Assembly: GCA_051746665.1 (NCBI GenBank)
Contig: JBNJFG010000010.1
Span: forward strand, 1-48,852
Source of the DNA: Halanaerobium sp051746665
GTDB lineage: Bacteria; Bacillota; Halanaerobiia; Halanaerobiales; Halanaerobiaceae
Direction: 5' to 3'
Length of the DNA: 48,852 nt
Under the pieces are notes generated by a model. It worked only from the letters and a program-made list of their open reading frames with translations, was not told the origin of the DNA and did not search any database. Position numbers and translations under genes: made by a program. Positions 25,209 to 32,901 of this stretch are shown here, piece by piece; positions within the stretch are counted from its first letter, which is position 1, and every line of letters begins with the position of its first letter.

Positions 25209-26570
25209 ATGAAACGGAAAATGTTTAAATCATTAGTTTTTTCGATGCTGATAGTACTTTGTTTAGCTATTCCAGCAGCCGCCTTTGATGGTGGTGGTTT
25301 TTATGAAAGTGAAGCGGAAGATGAGGCTTTAGATATAAGTGGTGAGATTGATCCTGAGTTTAGATTATTTACAGATGATGGTGATTTAGAAGAAAATCTA
25401 AAAGGAGATCTGGAGTTTGTTTATCCAGGTCTTGAGCATGAGTTCAAAGTCAAGATTGATTATCAGGTTGGGGCAGTAGAAGAAATTGATTTTAATGAGG
25501 TTTATTATAAATATTATGGTGAGCAATATAATTTTACTGTCGGTAAAAATATTGTGATCTGGGGTAAAGGTGATAAAGTTCATGTTTTAGATAATATTAA
25601 CGCTGAGGACATGAGTGATTTTATTAATCCCGAATATAAAGAGCGTCAAATTGGAGAAGAAATGATCAAAGTTGATCGCTTTTTTAGAGGTGGTAATGCT
25701 AACTTAGAATTTATTTATACACCTAATTTCACTCCTCATCGTTTTGCAGAAGATCCAGATAGTCCTTTAGGAAATTGGATTGTTAATCCATTTTCAGCTG
25801 ATATGTCGCTTTCTGATTTAGAAAGAGCTACCGGTTATAATACCACTGAGATTATTAATCAGGTAAAAGACGCTACAGCTGATGAAGACAATCAATTTGG
25901 CTTAAGATTTACAGACAGCCGTGCTGGTACTGATTATGGTTTAAGTTATTATCATGGTTATTTGAGAACACCCAGTTATGATAAAAAGGCGTTTGCTCAG
26001 AGCATTGGGCAAGATTTTAATGCCCGTTTAAATGCTGCTGAATTGCATTATGATGAAGTAGATGTCTTTGGCTTTGAGATGGCCCGGGTTATTGCTGATA
26101 TTAATAGCCGTTTAGAGCTAGCATATTATCGAACTGATGATACAGATGGTAATGATCCAACTGTTAGAAATAATAAAATAGCCTGGGTAATTGGAGGAGA
26201 TCGTGACCTTCCAATTAGTAACCTTAATTTAAATCTGCAGTTTACTGGTGAAAAAATATTAGATGATGATCAAATTGAAAATAATAGCCAAACAGATGTA
26301 GATTATAATCAAGATGGAGATTATACCACAAATAGAGCTATTTTAAGATTAGAAGACAGTTATCAAAACGAAAAAATAATTCCAGAATTAACCTGGGTTT
26401 ATAATCTGCAGGATCATGATTACAGTTTAGAGGCAGCGGTAGATTATGAGTTGAAACAGGACTTAGTTTTTACAGTATCTCACAAGATATTTAGCGGAGA
26501 TCAAGGTACTGACTTTGGTCAATTTGAAGATAATGATTTTTCATCATTTTCTTTAAAATATAGTTTTTAA
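25209..26570 (+). CDS. Predicted outer-membrane beta-barrel protein (DUF1302-like)
   Basis: 453 residues with a signal peptide (about 1-26, ending PAAA-F). The mature part alternates polar and hydrophobic residues in strand-like segments. NFTVGKNIVIWGKGDKVHVL followed by DNINAEDMSDFINPEYKER resembles DUF1302 barrels that pair with RND/LolA-like operons. The protein ends DFSSFSLKYSF; a C-terminal phenylalanine after alternating residues is the typical outer-membrane insertion signal recognised by BamA. GGGGGAGGG precedes the ATG. It is the last gene of the MarR-controlled operon. It supports a diderm cell. A role as outer-membrane port or receptor for the exported material is inferred. Confidence 0.85.
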   Translation: MKRKMFKSLVFSMLIVLCLAIPAAAFDGGGFYESEAEDEALDISGEIDPEFRLFTDDGDLEENLKGDLEFVYPGLEHEFKVKIDYQVGAVEEIDFNEVYYKYYGEQYNFTVGKNIVIWGKGDKVHVLDNINAEDMSDFINPEYKERQIGEEMIKVDRFFRGGNANLEFIYTPNFTPHRFAEDPDSPLGNWIVNPFSADMSLSDLERATGYNTTEIINQVKDATADEDNQFGLRFTDSRAGTDYGLSYYHGYLRTPSYDKKAFAQSIGQDFNARLNAAELHYDEVDVFGFEMARVIADINSRLELAYYRTDDTDGNDPTVRNNKIAWVIGGDRDLPISNLNLNLQFTGEKILDDDQIENNSQTDVDYNQDGDYTTNRAILRLEDSYQNEKIIPELTWVYNLQDHDYSLEAAVDYELKQDLVFTVSHKIFSGDQGTDFGQFEDNDFSSFSLKYSF

Positions 26571-26581
26571 TTGTAAAGCAG

Positions 26582-26610
26582 TTGACAATTTGATTTTTGA
26601 TGGTTATAAT
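26582..26610 (+). promoter_or_regulatory. Promoter of the ferredoxin gene
   Basis: TTGACA (26582-26587), a 17-base spacer and TATAAT (26605-26610): a full consensus sigma-A promoter, consistent with strong constitutive expression. Transcription would start near 26617, about 54 bases before the start codon. Confidence 0.93.
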
Positions 26611-26670
26611 AGTTTTGTGAACTTTTTACAAATGGCTTTAATAAGCTGAATAGCAGGAGGTGAAGAATAA

Positions 26671-26841
26671 ATGGCTCATGTAATTTCAGATGATTGTATT
26701 TTGTGTGGTGCTTGTGCACCAGAATGTCCTGTAGACTGTATCAGTGAAGGTGATACACAATACGAAATTGATGCAGATGAATGTATCGATTGTGCAGCTT
26801 GTGTAGCAGTTTGTCCAGTTGATGCTATCAGCCAGGCATAA
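26671..26841 (+). CDS. 2[4Fe-4S] clostridial-type ferredoxin
   Basis: 56 residues, the usual length. Cluster ligands are C9, C12, C15 and C48 for one cluster, and C38, C41, C44 and C19 for the other, in CILCGACAPECP and CIDCAACVAVCP; C23 is an extra cysteine. The protein is very acidic, as is common for ferredoxins and fitting a salt-adapted cytoplasm. It carries electrons for pyruvate:ferredoxin oxidoreductase, hydrogenases and similar enzymes. AGGAGGTG lies before the ATG. It has its own consensus promoter and terminator, so it is a single-gene transcript expected to be abundant. Confidence 0.97.
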   Translation: MAHVISDDCILCGACAPECPVDCISEGDTQYEIDADECIDCAACVAVCPVDAISQA

Positions 26842-26864
26842 ATTTATAAATTTATAAATTTTTG

Positions 26865-26895
26865 AAAAAACCGGGGGTTATCTCCGGTCTTTTTC
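26865..26895 (+). terminator. Terminator after the ferredoxin gene
   Basis: Stem ACCGG/CCGGT (extended by a G-U pair) with a GGTTATC-type loop, preceded by an A-tract and followed by CTTTTT. Confidence 0.85.
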
Positions 26896-26968
26896 ATTTT
26901 AAATTCAATTTTTATAATTTTATTTCAAATGCGCAGCTAGAAAATTAAGGAGGATTTAATTCTCTTTT

Positions 26969-27000
26969 AGAGAAGTAGTTTAACAGAGAAGTAGTTTAAC
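26969..27000 (+). repeat. Two exact tandem 16-base repeats in the glyA leader
   Basis: AGAGAAGTAGTTTAAC occurs at 26969-26984 and again at 26985-27000. Just upstream, an AAGGAGG (26947-26953) has no start codon at a fitting distance. The rest of the 26896-27056 gap is AT-rich with nothing else I recognise; it does not fit a glycine riboswitch. Confidence 0.85.
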
Positions 27001-27056
27001 ACAGAGTTATTTATTAAGTCTATTATATTACAAAAGATAAAGGAGATGAGTTTTGG

Positions 27057-28286
27057 ATGCAGGAACTTAAAAAAATTGATCCGGAAATATCAGCGATTAT
27101 TGCAGAGGAAGAGCAGAGACAGGCTCAAAACATTGAATTGATTGCTTCAGAAAACTTTGTTAGTTCTGCTGTAATGGAAGCGGCTGGTTCAGTACTGACT
27201 AACAAATATGCTGAAGGTTACCCGCACAAAAGATATTATGGGGGCTGTGAGGTAATCGATAAAGCTGAAGAGTTAGCAATTGAAAGGGCAAAAAAATTAT
27301 TCGATGCTGAACATGTAAATGTTCAACCACATTCAGGTTCTCAGGCTAATCAGGCAGTATACTTTTCTCAAGTTCCAAAAGGAGGAACTATACTGGCTAT
27401 GGATTTAACCCATGGTGGACATCTTACCCATGGAAGTCCAGTTAATATGTCAGGTAAATATTATAATTTTGTACATTATGGAGTTACAAAAGAAAAAGAA
27501 ATTATTGATTATGATCAAGTTAGAGCTTTAGCAGAAGAACATAAACCTGATTTAATTGTTGCAGGAGCTAGTGCTTATCCGAGAGTTATTAATTTTAAAA
27601 CTTTTAAAGAAATTGCTGATTCAGTAGGAGCATTATTTATGGTTGATATGGCTCACATTGCTGGTTTAGTAGCTGCAGGTTTACATCCTAATCCCGTAGA
27701 AGTAGCAGATATTGTAACTACAACAACTCATAAAACTTTAAGAGGTACTAGAGGTGGGATGATTCTCTGTAAGGAAAAGCATGCTAAAGAAATTGATAAA
27801 GCAATTTTCCCTGGAATACAGGGTGGTCCTTTAATGCATATTATTGCAGCAAAAGCTGTCGGATTTAAGGAAGCTTTAACGGAAGAGTTTATGGATTATC
27901 AGCAGCAAATTATTGATAATGCAAAAGCTTTAGCAGAAGCATTAAAAAGTTATGGAATGAGGCTTGTATCCGGTGGAACAGATAATCATATGATGCTTGT
28001 TGATTTAACAAATATGGATATAACAGGTAAAGAAGCAGAAGAAGCTTTAGATAAAGTAGGTATTACAGTTAATAAAAATACTATACCCTTTGAAACTAGA
28101 AGCCCTTTTGTAACAAGTGGAATTAGAATCGGAACCCCAGCTGTTACAACAAGAGGAATGAAAAAAGAGGATATGAAAAAAATAGCTGATTTTATTTTTG
28201 AAGCTTTAAAATATCTTGATGATGAAGAAAAACTTAAAGAAATGAAAAAAGAAGTACATGCTTTCTCTGCTAAATTTATGGAATAG
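27057..28286 (+). CDS. glyA: Serine hydroxymethyltransferase
   Basis: 409 residues, typical for the bacterial enzyme. It interconverts serine and glycine with tetrahydrofolate, feeding one-carbon units, and uses pyridoxal phosphate on K226 in TTTTHKTLRGTRGGMI. Other hallmarks are QNIELIASENFVS, NKYAEGYPHKRYYGGCE, VQPHSGSQANQAVY and VDMAHIAGLVAAG. The ATG at 27057 is preceded by AAGGAG at 27040-27045; nearby ATG 27046 and TTG 27053 are out of frame. It is followed by its own terminator at 28311, so it appears to be transcribed alone, with an unusual repeat-bearing leader. Confidence 0.97.
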   Translation: MQELKKIDPEISAIIAEEEQRQAQNIELIASENFVSSAVMEAAGSVLTNKYAEGYPHKRYYGGCEVIDKAEELAIERAKKLFDAEHVNVQPHSGSQANQAVYFSQVPKGGTILAMDLTHGGHLTHGSPVNMSGKYYNFVHYGVTKEKEIIDYDQVRALAEEHKPDLIVAGASAYPRVINFKTFKEIADSVGALFMVDMAHIAGLVAAGLHPNPVEVADIVTTTTHKTLRGTRGGMILCKEKHAKEIDKAIFPGIQGGPLMHIIAAKAVGFKEALTEEFMDYQQQIIDNAKALAEALKSYGMRLVSGGTDNHMMLVDLTNMDITGKEAEEALDKVGITVNKNTIPFETRSPFVTSGIRIGTPAVTTRGMKKEDMKKIADFIFEALKYLDDEEKLKEMKKEVHAFSAKFME

Positions 28287-28310
28287 AATTTTCATAATTT
28301 AATTACTTAT

Positions 28311-28338
28311 AAGGCTGGGGAAACCCGGCCCTTTTTTT
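28311..28338 (+). terminator. Terminator after glyA
   Basis: Stem GGCTGGG/CCCGGCC (one G-T wobble) with loop GAAA, a stable tetraloop, followed by seven T. Confidence 0.92.
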
Positions 28339-28351
28339 AAAAAGATAAAAA

Positions 28352-28380
28352 AATAAGATAATAAGATAATAAGATAATAA
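28352..28380 (+). repeat. Short tandem repeat AATAAGAT
   Basis: Three full 8-base units and a partial fourth between the glyA terminator and the HAD gene, whose length may vary by slippage. It lies 22 bases before the start codon of the HAD gene, in the likely promoter or leader region. Confidence 0.8.
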
Positions 28381-28401
28381 CAATTCAGAAAAGGTGATAA
28401 G

Positions 28402-29226
28402 ATGAGTATTAAATTAATAGTTTTTGATTTAGATGGAACTTTATTGGATATTGAACACAAGCTGCAGGGAAAAACTATAGAGGCAGTTAAAAAAGTAAGA
28501 GAAAAAGGTATAAAAACAATGGTAGCAACTGGTAGAATGTATTGTTCAGCTAAACCACATACTAAACTTTTAGAAATGGTTGATCCCATAATAACTTATA
28601 ATGGGGCTTTAGTTATTGATCCTAAAGATGAGAAGGAGCTTTTTCATGCTCCAATACCATTTGAAATTGCTGATGAAATTACTAAAATGGTTGTTCAAAA
28701 CGGCTATCATCTGCAGTTGTATATTGATGATAATCTTTATGTAGCTGAAAAAAATAAATATACAGATACATACTATGATATTGCTGGTATAGAAGCAAAT
28801 TATGTAGGTAGATTAGATGAATTTTTAACCGAAGAGCCAACTAAAATGCTGATAATCGAAGAAGATGAAAATAAACAGGTTGAAATCAAAAACTTTTTAA
28901 AAGCAAATTTTGAAGATAAAATTGAGCTTTCATCCTCCTATCCCTCTTTTATTGAAATTACTAAAAAAGATATTTCAAAAGCAGTTCCTTTAAAAGAAAT
29001 TGCAGCAGAATTTGATATTAAACAGGAAGAAGTTATGGCTTTTGGGGATGGATTAAACGATTTAAAAATGATTGAATGGGCAGGCACCGGAATTGCAATG
29101 CAGAATGCACATCCAGAATTACAGGAACATGCTGATGCTACAGCTCATGATCATGATGATCTTGGTATTGCAAGGTATTTAAAAGAGTATTTTAATTTAG
29201 ATATAGAAATAGAGGATAAGAAATAA
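28402..29226 (+). CDS. HAD-superfamily phosphatase, Cof type
   Basis: 274 residues, the usual size of Cof/YidA-type sugar phosphatases. Motif I is FDLDGTLLD (nucleophile and acid aspartates), motif II is the threonine in MVATGRMY, motif III is the lysine in KKDISKAVPL, and motif IV is AFGDGLNDLKMIEWAG. The cap domain between motifs II and III is of C2B type. Members remove phosphate from small sugar phosphates or flavin and pyridoxal phosphates; the substrate cannot be told from sequence. AAGGTG precedes the ATG. It stands alone between glyA and the hprK gene run. Confidence 0.93.
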   Translation: MSIKLIVFDLDGTLLDIEHKLQGKTIEAVKKVREKGIKTMVATGRMYCSAKPHTKLLEMVDPIITYNGALVIDPKDEKELFHAPIPFEIADEITKMVVQNGYHLQLYIDDNLYVAEKNKYTDTYYDIAGIEANYVGRLDEFLTEEPTKMLIIEEDENKQVEIKNFLKANFEDKIELSSSYPSFIEITKKDISKAVPLKEIAAEFDIKQEEVMAFGDGLNDLKMIEWAGTGIAMQNAHPELQEHADATAHDHDDLGIARYLKEYFNLDIEIEDKK

Positions 29227-29325
29227 TATAAATGAACTTTTAAGATTATGCATTTTAAAGCCAGATATGTTATAATAAAAGATGATATATAAGCTTTATG
29301 ACCGTTCAAGTTCGGAGGGGTTTAT

Positions 29326-29988
29326 TTGGAAATTTTTTCAATACTTAAATCTACATTCAAAGCTTTTTATGAAGACTTATTCAAACTTGTTTTATTAAGC
29401 ACTGCCTGGTTTGTTAGTAGTTCTATTTTATTGTTTTTTATTTTAATTGCATTTAACAGTGGCTGGTATATATTTTTGTTACTGCCGGTGCTTTTTTTAG
29501 GGCCAATTTTTTTAACATCTCTTTATGGTGCCGATCAAATCATGAAAGAAGGTAGAGTCGCCTTTAAGTCTCTTTTTTCTTATTTAAAAAATAATTTTTG
29601 GCGTGCTTTTTCAGCCTTTTTATTTTCGCTTATTTTATATATAATTTTTGCAGTAGATTTATATTTTTTCTTAATCAAAGGCCAAGAAAACATGTGGTTA
29701 TTAGCTTTTGCTTTTTTATTTGCCTATCTTTTGATTTATTTTTCAATTTATCAAATATATTTTTGGGGGCTTTTAATTATTCAGCCAGATAGGTCATTTA
29801 AAAGAATTTTGAAAAGTGCTTTGGTGTTAAGTTTGGATAATATAATCTATTCTTTGATTTTATTTTTAGCTATATTTTTATTAACTGTGGTTTTAACTGT
29901 GATCGGTATTGGTCTTCCGGCTGGTTTTATTGGAATGATAGGGATATTGATTATACAGGGCACTAAGGAAATTCTTGCTAAATATTAA
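29326..29988 (+). CDS. DUF624-family membrane protein (YesL-like)
   Basis: 220 residues with about six membrane helices. The pattern resembles YesL/DUF624: a first helix pair followed by PIFLTSLYGADQIMKEGRVA, then FWRAFSAFLFSLIL, and a C-terminal GIGLPAGFIGMIGILIIQGT. YesL-type genes often lie beside carbohydrate transport or degradation genes, but their function is unknown. The start is TTG at 29326, with GGAGGGG 5 bases upstream. It begins the run of closely spaced plus-strand genes ending with whiA, and sits 34 bases before the glucokinase gene. The family call is moderate; the membrane topology is clear. Confidence 0.72.
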   Translation: MEIFSILKSTFKAFYEDLFKLVLLSTAWFVSSSILLFFILIAFNSGWYIFLLLPVLFLGPIFLTSLYGADQIMKEGRVAFKSLFSYLKNNFWRAFSAFLFSLILYIIFAVDLYFFLIKGQENMWLLAFAFLFAYLLIYFSIYQIYFWGLLIIQPDRSFKRILKSALVLSLDNIIYSLILFLAIFLLTVVLTVIGIGLPAGFIGMIGILIIQGTKEILAKY

Positions 29989-30022
29989 ATTAAATAAAGT
30001 TATTTGAGAGGAGAATAATTTA

Positions 30023-31000
30023 ATGAAAGAATATTATTTAGGTCTGGATCTAGGAGGAACTAAAATCCTGGCAGGTCTTGCTGATGCTCAAGGGAATATT
30101 ATAACAAGATCAAGAAAAGAAACAGAAGCCGAACTTGGTGAAGATAAAATAATTGAGAATATGATTGAAACTATAGAAGCAGTTCTTAACAAGGCTGGAG
30201 TCAGTAAAGACCAGGTCAGGACTTTAGGAATTGGTAGTCCAGGACCACTTGATGCTAAAAAAGGAATTATAATTGAAAATTCTAATTTACCCTGGAAAAA
30301 TGTACAGCTGGTAAAAAAGATGGAAGCTGCATTAGGTATTAATACTCTTTTGAAAAATGACGCCAATGCTGCTGCTCTTGGAGAAAAATGGTTTGGTGCT
30401 GGTAGAGAAGTAGATAATATGGTTTATTTAACTATTTCTACTGGGATTGGTGCTGGAGCAGTTATTAACAAAGAATTATTTAATGGTGTTAATGATAACG
30501 CCTGTGAAATTGGACATACTGTAATTGATCCAGATGGACCACTCTGCGGTTGTGGAAACCACGGCTGTTTAGAATCTTTTTCTTCTGGGACTTCTATCGG
30601 AAAAAGAGCTAGAGAAGCTGCCGCAGCTGGGAAAAGCAAAAAAATGCTTGACCTGGCGGATAATATAGTCGAAGATATTGATGCTGTTATTTGTGCTCAA
30701 GCTGCTTATCAGGGTGATCAAACAGCTATAGATATTTTTGAAAAGGCGGGTTATTATTTAGGTATTGGATTAGGAAATGTTGTTAACATTTTTAACACTG
30801 AGATGATAATTTTAGGTGGTGGAGTAATGAAAGCTTCTGATCTCTTTTTGGATCAAGCATTAAAAACAATGAAGGATATTGCATTACCAGGTCCATTAGA
30901 AATTGTAACAATAAAAGAAGCTGAACTAGGATCAGATATTGGTTTAATGGGCGCTATAGCTGTAGCAATGGAGGATAGGTTGATAAAAGATGAGCGATAA
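30023..31000 (+). CDS. ROK-family glucokinase
   Basis: 325 residues, as for glucokinases of Firmicutes (GlcK). N-terminal phosphate-binding YYLGLDLGGTKILAGLAD; sugar-binding NDANAAALGEKWFGAGRE and EIGHTVID; zinc motif CGCGNHGCLESFSSG with its C-x-C-x4-C pattern; and ADENOSINE-type loop IILGGGVMKA. It phosphorylates glucose, or a related hexose, with ATP. GAGGAG precedes the ATG. Its 3' end overlaps the hprK start by 11 bases, so the two are translationally coupled. Having glucokinase next to HPr kinase ties sugar entry to catabolite control. A mannose or N-acetyl sugar kinase remains possible. Confidence 0.92.
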   Translation: MKEYYLGLDLGGTKILAGLADAQGNIITRSRKETEAELGEDKIIENMIETIEAVLNKAGVSKDQVRTLGIGSPGPLDAKKGIIIENSNLPWKNVQLVKKMEAALGINTLLKNDANAAALGEKWFGAGREVDNMVYLTISTGIGAGAVINKELFNGVNDNACEIGHTVIDPDGPLCGCGNHGCLESFSSGTSIGKRAREAAAAGKSKKMLDLADNIVEDIDAVICAQAAYQGDQTAIDIFEKAGYYLGIGLGNVVNIFNTEMIILGGGVMKASDLFLDQALKTMKDIALPGPLEIVTIKEAELGSDIGLMGAIAVAMEDRLIKDER

Positions 31001-31907
31001 AGATAAATTATTAGTTCTTGATATATTCAATCGTTTTGATTTAGAGATACAGGCAGGGCGTTCTGGAATAAAAAGAGAAATAAAGGTTAGTGATATAAAA
31101 AGGCCTGGGATAGAATTAGCTGGTTTTTGGAAGCACTTTGCACCTGAAAGAGTAAATTTAATTGGTAGGACTGAAATTTCTTTTTTAAAGGAATTGGATG
31201 AGGAAATCTTAAAAGAAAGAATAGATGAATATGTAGATTATAACCCTGTATGTGTAATAGTTGCTAGAGGTGAAGAAATACCCGATTATTTAATAGATAA
31301 AGCAAATAAAAATGGGATTCCTGTTTTTTCAACTAGTATTTCTACTACTAGATTTAGCAGTATGCTTTTGAATTATTTAGAAGAAAAACTGGCACCAATA
31401 AAAGTAATTCACGGAGTGCTTGTTGATATCTATGGTATAGGAGTTTTAATCAAAGGTCAGAGTGGAATCGGAAAAAGTGAAACTGCTATAGAGCTTGTAA
31501 AAAGGGGACATAGACTTGTTGCTGATGATATAATAGAAATCAAAAAAGTTGGTGAGCTGCATTTAAGTGGTTCTGCTCCAAATAACTCCCGTTATTTTTT
31601 AGAGATGCGTGGGATTGGAATAATAAATGTTAAAACGTTATTTGGTGCTGGTGCAGTTAAACATGATTCCCCAATCAACCTTACCATTAAGTTAGAAAGA
31701 TGGGAAGAAGGGGAAGAATATGAAAGACTTGGTATTGACAGCCGTAAAACTGAAATAATGGACTTAGAAATTGATGAAATCGTTATTCCTGTCAAACCGG
31801 GTAGAAATTTAGCCTTAGTTTTAGAAGTTGCTGCTATGAATTATAGAATGAAAACTATGGGATATAATGCGGCAGTTGATTTCACTGAAAATATAATGAA
31901 AAAATAA
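30990..31907 (+). CDS. hprK: HPr kinase/phosphorylase
   Basis: 305 residues, normal length. It phosphorylates and dephosphorylates HPr (or Crh) on serine 46, controlling CcpA-dependent catabolite repression. The Walker A is GQSGIGKS (156-163), followed by RGHRLVADD with the Mg-binding aspartates and the HprK signature LEMRGIGIINVKTLFGAGAV. The N-terminal half is the usual Hpr_kinase_N domain. The ATG overlaps the ROK gene by 11 bases. It is the only clearly regulatory kinase in this run and is followed by rapZ, yvcK and whiA with two unexpected genes between. Confidence 0.97.
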   Translation: MSDKDKLLVLDIFNRFDLEIQAGRSGIKREIKVSDIKRPGIELAGFWKHFAPERVNLIGRTEISFLKELDEEILKERIDEYVDYNPVCVIVARGEEIPDYLIDKANKNGIPVFSTSISTTRFSSMLLNYLEEKLAPIKVIHGVLVDIYGIGVLIKGQSGIGKSETAIELVKRGHRLVADDIIEIKKVGELHLSGSAPNNSRYFLEMRGIGIINVKTLFGAGAVKHDSPINLTIKLERWEEGEEYERLGIDSRKTEIMDLEIDEIVIPVKPGRNLALVLEVAAMNYRMKTMGYNAAVDFTENIMKK

Positions 31908-31936
31908 AACGCTGGATTTATAGTAGAGGTGCAAAA

Positions 31937-32875
31937 ATGGCTTTTGAAAATATAAAAAATACAAAATTAAAATTAATTATTTTTTTTATTATTTGTCTTT
32001 TTCTTCTAACATCAGCTGTAAAAGCAGATGATTATAAAGTCATTTTTAATCATCTTGATGGGGTTGGAGATGATTATGGCCCAGGTGATTATTATTATCC
32101 TCAAAACCATATATTTCAAAATAGAGGCAACTTATTTGATTTAAAATCTTTAACGATTTTTGAAAATGAAAAAGAATATAAGTATCGCTTTTCTTTTTCA
32201 AATTTAACTGATCCCTGGGGAGCAAAATATGAATTTTCTTTACCTTTAATTGAAGTTTATATTGATAATCAAGCTGGTGGGAGTAACAAACTTTTTCATA
32301 GTGGAGCCAATATAAGTTTTGAAGATGATTTTTACTGGAATAAATTTTTAAAAATAAGTGGTTGGTGGGTTAAATTATTTAATCCTGACAGCCGCAAAGA
32401 GAATATATTAAATATTAATGATCTATCACTTGCAGAGCCAGACTCATCAGAAAATATATATTTAAATAAAGTCGATAATTATATTTTTTTAATAATTCCT
32501 AAAAGTGAAATGAATTTAGCTCAAAACAGTAAAATTATTGTTTTAATAGGTAGTTTTGATCCTTTTGGTTATGATCATTTCCGCTCAATATCTAATAATA
32601 AAAGTTACTGGCAGATATACTCTGAAAGTAATATCTCAGATTCAACTAATCCTCGAGTGCTTGATATATTAGTTCCTGGTGGTGAAAACCAAAAAGAAAT
32701 TTTAAGAGGAGAAATGCCGAAAATACCTTATTTAAAAATTGATTTTGAAAAAGAAGAAGGAGAGCCAACACTTGTAGACTATTTAATGCCAGTAAATAAA
32801 ATTTCTTTATCTATATTATTGTTGTACATAGTTATATTAATATTTACTATTTTAAAATTTAAGTATAAGAAATAA
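31937..32875 (+). CDS. Membrane-anchored extracytoplasmic protein with glucodextranase-C/DOMON-like domain
   Basis: 312 residues. A signal or anchor segment (about 11-30, ending VKA), an outer domain, and a C-terminal membrane helix (about 288-306) with the positively charged end KFKYKK. The start of the domain, HLDGVGDDYGPGDYYYP, is the hallmark of the DOMON-like module found at the C-terminus of glucodextranases and S-layer-linked amylases. YRFSFSNLTDPWG and PLIEVYIDNQAGG fit the same beta-sandwich. A sugar or surface-binding role is likely; no enzyme domain is present. GAGGTG precedes the ATG. It sits 29 bases after hprK and 26 before the squalene synthase homologue. Confidence 0.8.
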   Translation: MAFENIKNTKLKLIIFFIICLFLLTSAVKADDYKVIFNHLDGVGDDYGPGDYYYPQNHIFQNRGNLFDLKSLTIFENEKEYKYRFSFSNLTDPWGAKYEFSLPLIEVYIDNQAGGSNKLFHSGANISFEDDFYWNKFLKISGWWVKLFNPDSRKENILNINDLSLAEPDSSENIYLNKVDNYIFLIIPKSEMNLAQNSKIIVLIGSFDPFGYDHFRSISNNKSYWQIYSESNISDSTNPRVLDILVPGGENQKEILRGEMPKIPYLKIDFEKEEGEPTLVDYLMPVNKISLSILLLYIVILIFTILKFKYKK

Positions 32876-32901
32876 ATCTGTATTTCCGATGAGGTGAAAA
32901 A

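Noticed and set aside
26896..27056. Glycine riboswitch or T-box before glyA
   Set aside because: No paired aptamer-like helices, T-box sequence or terminator/antiterminator set is visible. Only a tandem repeat and an orphan ribosome site are seen.
28352..28380. AATAAGAT repeats considered as a CRISPR remnant
   Set aside because: Units are 8 bases with no spacers. It is a simple tandem repeat.
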